NCBI GenBank assembly: GCA_951812615.1
Contig: CATOSU010000001.1
Location: forward strand, 124,001 to 188,000
Reading direction: 5' to 3'
Length of the DNA stretch: 64,000 bases
Source of the DNA: an uncultured Paracoccaceae bacterium
Lineage (GTDB): Bacteria; Pseudomonadota; Alphaproteobacteria; Rhodobacterales; Rhodobacteraceae
Made by a program: the position numbers and the translations under genes. Of the stretch, positions 33,190 through 41,738 are shown piece after piece; within the stretch, counting starts at the first letter, position 1, and each line of letters begins with the position of its first letter. The notes under the pieces were generated by a model, which was not told the DNA's origin, searched no databases, and was given only the letters and a program-made list of their open reading frames with translations.

Positions 33190-34905
33190 TTGCGCCTGAT
33201 CCAAAGCCTTACGCCAACCAGCCTTGTATTGGCGACGCTTGCCGCCGCGCCGCTCGCCGCTCAAAACGCAATCGTTCATGACGCCGACCACTACGTGCTG
33301 CGTGCTCTGCATGGCGCGGCCTGGGCGACCGAAGATGCAGAGATCGAAGCGAAGCTCGCCGCGCTGCGCGAGAAACACGGCACTCCGCCGAACATCATTC
33401 ACATCATGTGGGACGATACGCCCGTGGGCGAGGTGGGTATCCCCGAACTGCAGAAGCTGCGCGGGTTCGAGACGCCCAATATCAACCGGCTGGCCGCCGA
33501 GGGCGCGAATTTCATGCGGATGTATACCGAGCCCTCGTGCACTCAGAGCCGGGTCGCCGCGATCACCGGGCGTCACCCGGTTCGCAATGGCATGACCGAG
33601 GTGGGCTTCCCGTATGAGTATGGCGGGCTGGCTGCCAGCGAGGTCACGATGGCCGAGGTTCTGTCGCCCGCGGGCTATGCGACCGCCTTCTTCGGCAAGG
33701 CGCATATGGGCGATATCGAGGAAAGCTACATGACCCGGCAGGGCTTCGACGAAGCCGTCTGGTCCTCCTACAACCAATTCCCGGTGATCTATGGCCCGGC
33801 AGCCGAGATTGCCGGCGGGGTGTCGCCGACGACCACCAATCCCGAGATTTACCCGGAAGACCCCTACGATATCGACAAGGGCTGGCGAACGACCGACCAC
33901 CCGGCGATCCTTGGTGGAACGAAGGGCGGGCCGGTGCGCGAGATCGTGACGTCTGGCGATCTCGAAGGCTGGTATCGGGAAATGGAGGAGAACAAGGCGC
34001 GCCACCTTGCCTTCATCGACAAGTCCGTGGATGCCGGCAAACCCTTCTACATCGCGCATTGGCCACAGCTGATCGCCTTTGTGCCCTACCCGGAGCGCGA
34101 GACGCTCTCTGGCGGCTTTCTCCAGGAAGGTCTCGTCCGGTTCGATCCTTTCGTCGGGCAGTTGATGGAACACCTTGAGGCGAAGGGCATCGCCGAAAAC
34201 ACGCTGGTGATCCTGATGGCCGACAACGGGCCTATGGTTCACAACGGCCCCCCGGGCATGGTCGAAACCCTGCATCGCGGCGGCAAGGGCGACTACCTCG
34301 AAGGCGGCATCCGGGTGCCGGCGATGGCCTGGTGGCCAGGGATGATCGAGCCCGGCCAGACCATCGGCGACATCATCCACGAGACCGACCTCTTCACCAC
34401 CTTCGCCCGCCTTGGCGGTGCGTTGGAACACGTCCCGACGGACCGGGTGATCGATGGCGTTGACCAGACGGCGCTTTTCGTCAACGGCGATACCCACAGC
34501 CGCCGCGACTGGGTGCATGTCTATACCGGCGAGACCTATGCGGCCTCGGTCAAGGGGCGATTCAAGCGCCACTGGGTCGGCGACCTGCCCGGGTTGAGCG
34601 GTGCCTCCTTCTATGACCTCTACAACGACCCGCGCGAGGTGCAGCCCAAGATGCTGCCGATGTTCACGACCAAGGGGATGTTCAACGTCATGAAGGCGCG
34701 CCACGAGATGTGGATGGAGCAATACCCGAACACGCCGGAGGCGTTCGGCTTCCCCTTCACCGGGTTGGAGAATGCGCGCCCGAGGACCATCGAGCATGCG
34801 CAGCCGCGCTTCTCGCCCGAAGACGTTCCCTTCGATGTCGAAGGCGTTCTTCGCCGCGCGCATCAATCCAGCGAATATCTCGAGTCCTTCTGGGGGATCG
34901 AATAG
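33190..34905 (+). CDS. Exported sulfatase with atypical CTQSR motif
   Basis: 571 residues from TTG. I choose this start because GGAGG lies five bases before it and the protein then opens with a clean Sec signal (MRLIQSLTPTSLVLATLAAAPLAAQ); a GTG at 33160 and an ATG at 33178 lie in frame but lack a signal. The catalytic region reads HIMWDDTPVGEVGIPELQ (metal Asp pair), then C117-T-Q-S-R-VAAITGRHPVRNGM, FGKAHMGD and LMADNGPMVH. Gln replaces the usual Pro or Ala after the modified cysteine, but Cys and Arg are kept, so conversion to formylglycine is still expected. It should act in the periplasm; the substrate is unknown. Confidence 0.88.
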   Translation: MRLIQSLTPTSLVLATLAAAPLAAQNAIVHDADHYVLRALHGAAWATEDAEIEAKLAALREKHGTPPNIIHIMWDDTPVGEVGIPELQKLRGFETPNINRLAAEGANFMRMYTEPSCTQSRVAAITGRHPVRNGMTEVGFPYEYGGLAASEVTMAEVLSPAGYATAFFGKAHMGDIEESYMTRQGFDEAVWSSYNQFPVIYGPAAEIAGGVSPTTTNPEIYPEDPYDIDKGWRTTDHPAILGGTKGGPVREIVTSGDLEGWYREMEENKARHLAFIDKSVDAGKPFYIAHWPQLIAFVPYPERETLSGGFLQEGLVRFDPFVGQLMEHLEAKGIAENTLVILMADNGPMVHNGPPGMVETLHRGGKGDYLEGGIRVPAMAWWPGMIEPGQTIGDIIHETDLFTTFARLGGALEHVPTDRVIDGVDQTALFVNGDTHSRRDWVHVYTGETYAASVKGRFKRHWVGDLPGLSGASFYDLYNDPREVQPKMLPMFTTKGMFNVMKARHEMWMEQYPNTPEAFGFPFTGLENARPRTIEHAQPRFSPEDVPFDVEGVLRRAHQSSEYLESFWGIE

Positions 34906-35085
34906 CGCTCGGGGCCAGAGCCTGGCCTTGCGGGATTTGGAAAGAGGCACACAAACAGCGAGCGCATCCGGCAAGCCGGGTGCGATTCATGCCCTGGATT
35001 CACGGGCGCCTCGTTCCGGCGTTACTGTCGATCATGCCGCGACCCTGTGGCGCCGATTGATCTCGCGTCTTTGAACGTCTGTTCT

Positions 35086-35438
35086 TTGCGTTGGCGCGGC
35101 TACGGGCGGCGGGACTGTGTCTTCGTCTACAGCACCGACACCCTGCGCGCTGTCGTGAAGCAGAAGTTCAAGCCGGAACTGCCCGCACTGGGCGAGCCGG
35201 CGCTGCCGCCAAGGTTTACGACCTGCACCGGGATCCCGGCGAGGAGCTCCCGCTGACAGAAATCGCTCTCTGGGCGAGCGCCTGCTATCAGGACATCATC
35301 GCGCGCCACATGCTGACCGTCGGGAAGTATCCGCATACACCGGTCGGCCGCGACCGTCCCTACACCGGCATCGAGAACCTGCAACCGGAGATGGTCCGCA
35401 TGATCGACAACTTCATGCTCTGGCAAGGCGAAAAGTAG
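35086..35438 (+). pseudogene. Sulfatase C-terminal remnant with a frameshift
   Basis: One frame reads GRRDCVFVYSTDTLRAVVKQKFK and then loses sense. A second frame picks up near 35205 with AKVYDLHRDPGEELPLTEIALWA and continues to a stop at 35436-35438 after IDNFMLWQGEK. Together they match the C-terminal subdomain of sulfatases, where a VFY-x-G-D and VKW/K-x-FK strand pair is followed by KVYDLxRDPGE. The catalytic domain is missing. This is not the tail of the sulfatase at 33190, which is complete; it is the leftover of a second, related gene. Confidence 0.7.
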
Positions 35439-35890
35439 TTCCGATCAACTTTTCCGACGCGCAAGAGCGTCTCGCAAGAGCGTGAACGACTACATCAACC
35501 CGCACTTCCGGGCATCGGAAGAAAACTTTCGGATGTCCGCACAGTCGGCGTTCTCGCCGTTCATGCTCGGCACAGCATTCTGCCAATGGGCTCTATGCTG
35601 CCGATCGGCACGGAACACGCGAACGACCGCTACGGGCCGATCTGGACACAACGGTAATAGCCGCGAAAGCTAAACATTCACGCGGGCATTGTTCGGGCGA
35701 CTGCCCTGAAATCACCCGGCCGCGATTGTTTCCCCATGACCGGCAATCGCCGGACAGTCGGGCAATCGTTTGTTTGAGCCGGACAAAACAGGCAGATCTT
35801 CCGGTGTGGTTTGTCCCGTTTCACATTCTCTGTCAGCCTGCAGACAACCGATCGCATTCCAACAGCCTCAGCCGGGTTCAGATCACACCG
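35439..35890. other. 452-base stretch with possible gene debris
   Basis: Two short frames look protein-like but are broken relative to each other: NDYINPHFRASEENFRMSAQ (about 35482-35545) and PMGSMLPIGTEHANDRYGPI (about 35583-35650). I cannot assign either. With the sulfatase remnant next to it, this looks like a decaying segment. The right part (35700-35890) should hold the promoter of the methyltransferase gene. Confidence 0.4.
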
Positions 35891-37117
35891 ATGGACGACA
35901 CGATCTCTGCATCCCTGCGCCGTCTGCGCCCGTCGAATGAGACGCCCCTGCCAGAGCTCTGTTTTGCCACCGATAATGCGGCAGAGCTGGCGCGGCTGGG
36001 AGGGTTGCTCCGCACTTTTCTGAGCGACACTGCGGCCACCGGTCCTGCCGTGCGGCTGTTCGGCGGTCATGCCCAGCAGATCGAGGCCCTGCAGCGGTCC
36101 GGCGCCGGAACGATCGTGGATGCCTACGAGAAATTCGGGCTGGGCCGGCAGGAAGACGGACGGCTGATCCCTGGGTTCCAGGCCCAGATGATCGACGGCT
36201 TTGTCCTCTACAGCGATCTGCACATGTTGCCCCGCGACATTCGCCGGTCAAACATGCGCGACGCCTATGTAGATCCGCTTTGGGAAGGCCCTGTCATTTC
36301 CAGCCTGCTTCCGGGCGAGCCCTGCGAACGTGCGTTGGACATGGGATGCGGATGCGGTGTTCTTGCCCTGACCCTGACCCGCGCAAGCAAGCATGTCATC
36401 GCCACTGATGTGAACCCCCGCGCCCTGCAACTGACTGAGTTCAACGCATTGCTGAACGGCGTGACAAATCTTGAAGTTCGCCATTCGGACCTGTTTTCGG
36501 CCCTGCGCAACGACCGGTTCGACCGGGTCGTGTTCAATGCGCCTGTGGGATTGGAATTCAAACCGGCTAACCTGCTGGAAGCCGGTGAAGGGATTCTTCA
36601 TGCATTCTTTGCCCAACTTCATGACCATCTGACCGATGACGGTATGTGCTGGGTCAATATCTGCACCAAGGACTATGGCCGCAGCCGGTTTTTCGACCGC
36701 TTCCGCGACAACCGGCCGGCGGGGTCCGGGAAATTCCGGATGTTGTTTCTGGAACAATGGCGGATGGAGAAGGGTCTGAAATTCCGGGCGCGTCAGCTGG
36801 CCGCCCGCCTGTTCCACCCGGGATATGGTTCGCTGCTGCATATCCGCCGCGGCATCCTGTGTCTGCAGCGATCCGAAACCGGCCCTGCCTACGAATACCG
36901 CACGCCCTATTTTCGCTGGACCCGCGCGCTGGGATCCGAATTTGGCAGCCGGTTCGTGGAATGGGCCATCGGGCAGGGCCCCGAAACCGCCCGGGCAGCG
37001 GCTCCCGACAGCCTCCTATTCCTGCCCGCCCCGGATGCCCCGCACCGCGAGCTGGCCCTGCAGATCGTGCAGGGCTATGGCGCGCAGGCGCAGCCGATCT
37101 ATCCCGTGTCGGAGTAA
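35891..37117 (+). CDS. Class I SAM-dependent methyltransferase (MTS / HemK-RsmC-like)
   Basis: 408 residues. An N-terminal helical part of about 150 residues precedes the Rossmann methyltransferase domain. Motif I is ALDMGCGCGVLALTL; VIATDVNPRALQLTEFNALLNGV supplies the acidic residue for SAM; and RVVFNAPVG occupies the place of the NPPY substrate motif. NAPV instead of NPPY argues against a simple rRNA or glutamine N-methyltransferase. No strong ribosome-binding site precedes the ATG. It is followed after three bases by the DUF707 gene, so they form an operon. Confidence 0.82.
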   Translation: MDDTISASLRRLRPSNETPLPELCFATDNAAELARLGGLLRTFLSDTAATGPAVRLFGGHAQQIEALQRSGAGTIVDAYEKFGLGRQEDGRLIPGFQAQMIDGFVLYSDLHMLPRDIRRSNMRDAYVDPLWEGPVISSLLPGEPCERALDMGCGCGVLALTLTRASKHVIATDVNPRALQLTEFNALLNGVTNLEVRHSDLFSALRNDRFDRVVFNAPVGLEFKPANLLEAGEGILHAFFAQLHDHLTDDGMCWVNICTKDYGRSRFFDRFRDNRPAGSGKFRMLFLEQWRMEKGLKFRARQLAARLFHPGYGSLLHIRRGILCLQRSETGPAYEYRTPYFRWTRALGSEFGSRFVEWAIGQGPETARAAAPDSLLFLPAPDAPHRELALQIVQGYGAQAQPIYPVSE

Positions 37118-37120
37118 GCC

Positions 37121-38116
37121 GTGACCATCCCGCCGCCCCAGACAGACGAACGATGGCTGGTCGTGTCCCGCACCGGAAGGGACGGCCTGCATCATCGCTG
37201 GCTGAAGCAGTGGCCAGAGCGGCGTTTTGACCTGCTCCTTTCCGCCTATCACCCCGACGTCGCGGACCCCGGTCTGCCCGGCGTGACGCTTGAATTCCGG
37301 CCCGGGCGAAAGGTAGACGGCTATGCGGCCCTCTTCCGCGACCGGCCCGATCTGCTGGACCGTTACGACCGGATCGCCCTGATCGATGACGACATCGACA
37401 CTGATACCCGGACCCTGAACCGCTGTTTCGAAATCTGCACCGACCATGACCTGAAGATCGGGCAACCGGCGCTGAGCCATGACAGCCATTTCACCTATGC
37501 CGCGCTGTTGCAGCAGCCGGCGTTACAGATGCGGTTCGTGAATTTCGTCGAAATGATGTGCCCGGTGTTCCGCGCGGATGTGCTCGGACAGGTCCTGCCG
37601 CTGTTCGACATGGGTTACGAAAGCGGCATCGACCTGATCTGGTGCAACCTCTGGACCGACCCGCAGTTCAGCTTCGGCGTGATCGACGCCTGCCCGGTGC
37701 ACCACACCCGCCCGGTCGGCACCGCTAAGGCGGCAAACGGCTTTGGCGCGGGCCGCCGTTACGAGGACGACATCACCGACATCCTCAACGCCTTCGGGTT
37801 GCCGTGGCTGCCGTGTCTGCCCTATGGCGCGGTCGACAGGTCCGGCCGCATGATCTCTGCCGGCACGGGCCACGGCCGATTGCGCCTTTGCGCCGCCGCG
37901 CTGTCAGCACTTGGCGCTCTGCCGGGCCCCGGTCCGCGTGGCCGGTTGCGCAAGATCATGGTGCACTGGAATCACCTGCTGCGCCGGAAGGCCCGGAACC
38001 TGACCCGCGCCCTGCCGCCGCCCGGTGAAGCCGCCCGTCGATCAGATGATCTGCCAGCCGCAGTGTCAGCGCCAGCATCATCAGCGTCGGATTTGCGTGT
38101 CCCCCGGTCGGCATGA
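37121..38116 (+). CDS. DUF707 family protein (glycosyltransferase-like)
   Basis: 331 residues. The central region matches DUF707: DRIALIDDDIDTDTRTLN, IGQPALSHDSHFTY, RFVNFVEMMCPVFRADVLGQVLPLF, GIDLIWCNLW and HHTRPVG. The DDD triad and the fold predicted for the family recall nucleotide-sugar transferases, but no activity is established as far as I know. The last 50 or so residues are low-complexity and overlap the convergent GMC gene by 161 bases, so the natural C-terminus may be shorter in function. It starts three bases after the methyltransferase stop. Confidence 0.8.
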   Translation: MTIPPPQTDERWLVVSRTGRDGLHHRWLKQWPERRFDLLLSAYHPDVADPGLPGVTLEFRPGRKVDGYAALFRDRPDLLDRYDRIALIDDDIDTDTRTLNRCFEICTDHDLKIGQPALSHDSHFTYAALLQQPALQMRFVNFVEMMCPVFRADVLGQVLPLFDMGYESGIDLIWCNLWTDPQFSFGVIDACPVHHTRPVGTAKAANGFGAGRRYEDDITDILNAFGLPWLPCLPYGAVDRSGRMISAGTGHGRLRLCAAALSALGALPGPGPRGRLRKIMVHWNHLLRRKARNLTRALPPPGEAARRSDDLPAAVSAPASSASDLRVPRSA

Positions 38117-39779
38117 CCGATCCGCCGGCAATGTACAGCCCCGGCACCCCGTGCACCTGACATTGTGTATCGACAACCCCGTGCCGCGGATCCGCCGCCA
38201 TCCGGGTCGTGCCCATCGAATGACCCATGTCGGTCAGCCGTGCCGCGTCCCCCTGCCCGGCCGCGACCCAGTCGGCCGGTTCGGGCACAGCCAGCCCGGC
38301 CTGCTGCATCGCCGCCCGGAAGCGCCCGGCCATCTGTAACAGCGTGTGGCGTTCAGCCTGTCCCACGCGCCAACGTATCTCGGGCAGGCGCGCACCCAAC
38401 GCGTCCCGCTGCGCTGACAATGTCACCCGGTTCTCCGGGTCGGGTGCCTGTTCGCAAATACCCTCCACCCGAGCGCCCATGAACTTGTGCGGCATCTTCC
38501 CGTAGCGGACATCGCTGGCCACCGAATTTGGAAAGTACCGCACCGCCGTATCCGCCAGCCCGCGCGTCACCCGGTCGGGCAGCTTGCCGCTTTCCAGCAC
38601 CTTGACCCCCAACCCGCGCAGCAGCCGGCCGGGGCTTTGCGCCACGAAGGACAAATCGCGCATCGGCGACGCGCTGCGCCGACGCAGCAGGCGGCCCAGC
38701 GCGCTGAACGGATCATCCGGTGCGCGCTCTTCGGCCAGATACACCGCGCCGTTCAGCAGCCTGCCATCGCGCTGAGCCTGCTCGCTCAGCGCCAGCCCGT
38801 GCATCGCGATCTGCGACCGCCCGTCATGCCGGTATCCGAAGAACCCGAACCGGGTCGCCATAGCCCCGGCGTTGTCCGGGCCGTACCGGCCCAGCACGGC
38901 GCCGATGTGATCCGTCAGGTGCCGGCCCACCTGATCATGCCGGTTGCCCAGCCCTCCCGCTTCGCGGTACCCGGAAGCCAGCAACAGGCGGGCGTTTTCC
39001 ACTGCACTGGCCGCCAGCACGCAGACCGGCGCCGAGACACTCAAACGCTTGCCGGACAGGCTGGTTGCTGAAACGGACGCAACCCCGCCGCCGTCCGGAT
39101 CCGCAAGGATTTCCGTTACCGTCGCCCCGACAACCACCTTCACCCCTGCCGGTGCGTCATGCAGAAACTCCGGCCCGAAGCGGCGAATGCCGGTCGCAGA
39201 CAACGAAGACCGCGAAAACTGCCAGAACACGCTGGCCCAGTCTTCGGCCGGAAGCCGCGGTTCGGGTGGGTCCCGGCCGATTATCTGCCAGAAGTCCGGC
39301 CCGTATTCCGCCGGCCCCAGACCCAGCACCGCTTCGGCCCGGCGCAGATGCGGGTCCAACTCGGCCGCAGTGACCGGCCAGCCCGACAGCGGCACCCAGT
39401 CCCGGGCTTCGTAGTCGATCACCTCGAACGGCGCCGATTTGCCAGCCCAGGCGATCGTCGATCCGCCCAGCCCCCGGCAGCGCACGCCGTAGGGCTGCAC
39501 CTCTGCCGACCACTTCCGCGCCAGAACACTGTGATAGCGCGCCCGAAAGGCCTGCATCCCGTCATCAGCCCCGGCCTCGCACCCGGGAACCACCACCCGG
39601 TTCAGTTCGGCGTGCGCGTCGCTTTCCTCGATCTCGCCGCTTTCCAACACCACGATGTTCCGCATCCGCCCCGACAACGCCCGGGCCAGCGTCAGCCCGC
39701 AGGCCCCGCCTCCGACGATCACCACATCCGCACTCAGCGCGGAATCACCCGGACCATCCTCCAGCCGTTCAAGTTTCAT
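37956..39779 (-). CDS. GMC-family oxidoreductase (glucose/choline type)
   Basis: 607 residues from the chosen ATG; another ATG at 39833 is possible. VVIVGGGACGLTLARALSG with IVVLESGE binds FAD, GLGGSTIAWAGKSAPF is the second conserved block, and MGHSMGTTRMAADPRHGVVDTQCQVHG with TGGHANPTLMMLALTLRLAD gives the active-site His and Asn. An open frame continues upstream on this strand to 40661 but is antisense to the aminotransferase gene. The end overlaps the DUF707 gene. It is divergent from the aminotransferase at 39924, sharing 144 bases of control DNA. Confidence 0.88.
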   Translation of the reverse strand: MKLERLEDGPGDSALSADVVIVGGGACGLTLARALSGRMRNIVVLESGEIEESDAHAELNRVVVPGCEAGADDGMQAFRARYHSVLARKWSAEVQPYGVRCRGLGGSTIAWAGKSAPFEVIDYEARDWVPLSGWPVTAAELDPHLRRAEAVLGLGPAEYGPDFWQIIGRDPPEPRLPAEDWASVFWQFSRSSLSATGIRRFGPEFLHDAPAGVKVVVGATVTEILADPDGGGVASVSATSLSGKRLSVSAPVCVLAASAVENARLLLASGYREAGGLGNRHDQVGRHLTDHIGAVLGRYGPDNAGAMATRFGFFGYRHDGRSQIAMHGLALSEQAQRDGRLLNGAVYLAEERAPDDPFSALGRLLRRRSASPMRDLSFVAQSPGRLLRGLGVKVLESGKLPDRVTRGLADTAVRYFPNSVASDVRYGKMPHKFMGARVEGICEQAPDPENRVTLSAQRDALGARLPEIRWRVGQAERHTLLQMAGRFRAAMQQAGLAVPEPADWVAAGQGDAARLTDMGHSMGTTRMAADPRHGVVDTQCQVHGVPGLYIAGGSVMPTGGHANPTLMMLALTLRLADHLIDGRLHRAAAGRGSGSGPSGAAGDSSAP

Positions 39780-39923
39780 TGTTTCGCATTGCTCAACGAT
39801 CGCCGGTCTCTGCCGTGTCCGTTCCTCAACCATCACCCAAACCGGGTATCGAAACTGTCCGCGGTTCCCGGGACCGAGGCAAGCCCCTAATTTGGCACCG
39901 TCTTGTTCCCGAAAGGAGATGCG

Positions 39924-41084
39924 ATGCGCAGGCTGGGACTTCGCGAATGGCTGGCCGTGGGCCGGGTGATGGCCGCGGGCGATCTGATGCGGTCCAGCGG
40001 CCCGCTGCAAGCCTGTGCGGGGTTCGAGAATGATCTGGCCCGGAAAACCGACGCGGGTCATACGCTGACTGTGTCGAGCGGCACCTCGGCGCTGATCTGC
40101 GCGCTGGCCGCTGCCGGGGTCGGCCCGGGTGACGAGGTTCTGGTGCCCGCCTATACATGGATGGCAACGGCCGCGGCACCGGTCCTGCTGGGCGCGGTTC
40201 CGGTGCTGGTGGATATCAACGCCACGCTGACGATGGACCCCGACGACATGGCCCGCAAAATCACGCCGCGCACCCGCGCCGTGATCCCCGTGCACATGCT
40301 GAACCGGCCCTGCGACATGGACCGGATCCTGCCGCTGGCGCGGGCGCACGGGCTGATTGTGATCGAGGATGCCTGTCAGGCGGTCGGCATCCGCCATCAC
40401 GGCCGCCATTGCGGGGCGATCGGCGACCTCGGAACGTTCAGCTTTAACCAGTACAAGAACATGACCTGCGGCGAAGGCGGCGCCATCCTCACGTCGGACC
40501 CCACGCTTTTTGCCCGCGCCCGCAACATGCACGACATGGGTCTTGAGTTTCGCGGTGACACCGGTCCGGCCGCGGACCCGGTCTTCGTCGGCTCGAATTA
40601 CAAGGCGACCGAGATCCAGGGGGCGATCCTGCGTGTCCAGCTGATGAAGCTGGACGGCCACCTGAACCGGGTCAGGCGGCGCATTGGCGTAATCACAGAC
40701 ATCTTTCGTTCAGCCGGCCTGCCGGTGGCCCCCCTGAGCAACGGCAGCGAGGTCGCAAGCCTCGTCGTCACCTTTGATACCGAAACCGAGGCCAGCGACT
40801 TTGCCCGGCACAAGGCCGCCGACCGGCTCTATGACAACAGCAAGCACGTGTTCACCCGGTGGGAGGCGATCCTGAACCGGCGCCTGCACCATGACGGGCT
40901 GACACCGTGGGATCAGGCCGGGGCAGGAGGAACCGATGAATGCCCGCGCACGATCAGTCTGCTGAAACGCAGCTGTAAAATTGCGCCGATGGATCGTTAC
41001 CCGCTGCCGCTGGTGACCCGGACCGCGCGCCGGATGGCAGAAACCACCGGATCGGACAGCTTCACGGAAATGGCCGAGGCCTGA
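39924..41084 (+). CDS. DegT/DnrJ/EryC1-family PLP aminotransferase
   Basis: 386 residues. The start has AAGGAG five bases upstream. The sequence shows SSGTSALICALAAAGVGPGDEVLVPAYTWMATA, VIEDACQAVG with the PLP-contacting Asp, and SFNQYKNMTCGEGG whose Lys should form the aldimine. Relatives transaminate keto-sugars on nucleotides or act on cyclitol ketones; a few are dehydratases with His instead of Lys, which is not the case here. Beside a GMC oxidoreductase, an oxidise-then-aminate sequence on a sugar or cyclitol is plausible. Confidence 0.88.
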   Translation: MRRLGLREWLAVGRVMAAGDLMRSSGPLQACAGFENDLARKTDAGHTLTVSSGTSALICALAAAGVGPGDEVLVPAYTWMATAAAPVLLGAVPVLVDINATLTMDPDDMARKITPRTRAVIPVHMLNRPCDMDRILPLARAHGLIVIEDACQAVGIRHHGRHCGAIGDLGTFSFNQYKNMTCGEGGAILTSDPTLFARARNMHDMGLEFRGDTGPAADPVFVGSNYKATEIQGAILRVQLMKLDGHLNRVRRRIGVITDIFRSAGLPVAPLSNGSEVASLVVTFDTETEASDFARHKAADRLYDNSKHVFTRWEAILNRRLHHDGLTPWDQAGAGGTDECPRTISLLKRSCKIAPMDRYPLPLVTRTARRMAETTGSDSFTEMAEA

Positions 41085-41087
41085 AAC

Positions 41088-41116
41088 GTAGGATGGGTGC
41101 TCAGCACCCATCCTAC
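41088..41116. repeat. REP hairpin, left of RAYT gene
   Basis: GTAGGATGGGTGC and GCACCCATCCTAC form a perfect 13-pair stem around a TCA loop, beginning three bases after the aminotransferase stop. The same sequence flanks the RAYT gene on its other side. It may also act as the aminotransferase terminator. Confidence 0.85.
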
Positions 41117-41159
41117 CGGCTTCACGGTTCCTTAACCCTGAATACCGCAGGATCGGCTC

Positions 41160-41714
41160 ATGACGGCCTATCGACGCAAACGCGTGCCCGGGGGCACCTA
41201 TTTCTTCACGGTTGGGCTGGCGCCCGGCGCGCCGGTCACGCTGACCAGTCACATCCACGCCCTGCGCGCGGCCTATGCCCGCACGCATCAGGAACGCCCG
41301 TTTCACACCGACGCCATCGTCGTGCTGCCCGATCACATCCACGCGGTCTGGACCCTGCCGGAGGGTGACGCGGATTACTCCATCCGCTGGCGCCTGATCA
41401 AGGCGCGGTTCACGCGGGCTGCCGGGCGGATCGGGTCACTACGCGCATCGCAATTGGCCAGGGGTGAGCGCGGGATTTGGCAGCGACGGTTCTGGGAACA
41501 CACGATCCGCGACAGCGACGATTATGACCATCACTTGCACTATTGCTGGCAGAACCCGGTGCTGCACGGGCTGGCCCGCGCCCCGACAGACTGGCCGCAC
41601 AGCTCGATCCATCGCGACACGCCGCGGCTGTCTCCGGGTGTGACCCCGGTTTTCCGGCGTCAGTACGGAGAACCGTTGCATCCGGCGACCGCGCAGGCGG
41701 CGCGGACCGGGTAG
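41160..41714 (+). CDS. REP-associated tyrosine transposase (RAYT)
   Basis: 184 residues of the single-domain HUH transposase family that processes REP hairpins. VLPDHIHAVWTLPEGDADYS contains the HxH pair, and DYDHHLHYCWQNPVLHGLARAPTDWPHSSIHRD carries the tyrosine-containing helix and the W-P-x-SS-x-x-R pattern of RAYTs. REP stems lie on both sides. The stop codon (41712-41714) is part of the right REP. RAYTs are usually single-copy, vertically inherited genes rather than free insertion sequences. Confidence 0.9.
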   Translation: MTAYRRKRVPGGTYFFTVGLAPGAPVTLTSHIHALRAAYARTHQERPFHTDAIVVLPDHIHAVWTLPEGDADYSIRWRLIKARFTRAAGRIGSLRASQLARGERGIWQRRFWEHTIRDSDDYDHHLHYCWQNPVLHGLARAPTDWPHSSIHRDTPRLSPGVTPVFRRQYGEPLHPATAQAARTG

Positions 41715-41737
41715 GATGGGTGATCCACCCATCCTAC
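41711..41737. repeat. REP hairpin, right of RAYT gene
   Basis: GTAGGATGGGTG and CACCCATCCTAC form a 12-pair stem with an ATC loop, matching the arms of the left copy at 41088. It overlaps the RAYT stop codon and ends one base before the stop codon of the converging ABC ATPase gene. Confidence 0.85.
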
Positions 41738-41738
41738 G

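Noticed and set aside
33187..34974. Minus-strand open frame of 595 codons opposite the exported sulfatase
   Set aside because: The sulfatase has all catalytic motifs; the opposite frame has none and extends past its ends without a start signal.
39780..40661. Upstream in-frame extension of the GMC gene to about 900 residues
   Set aside because: The extra part is antisense to the DegT aminotransferase gene, which has all family motifs and a good ribosome-binding site. The extension is His/Arg-rich shadow sequence.
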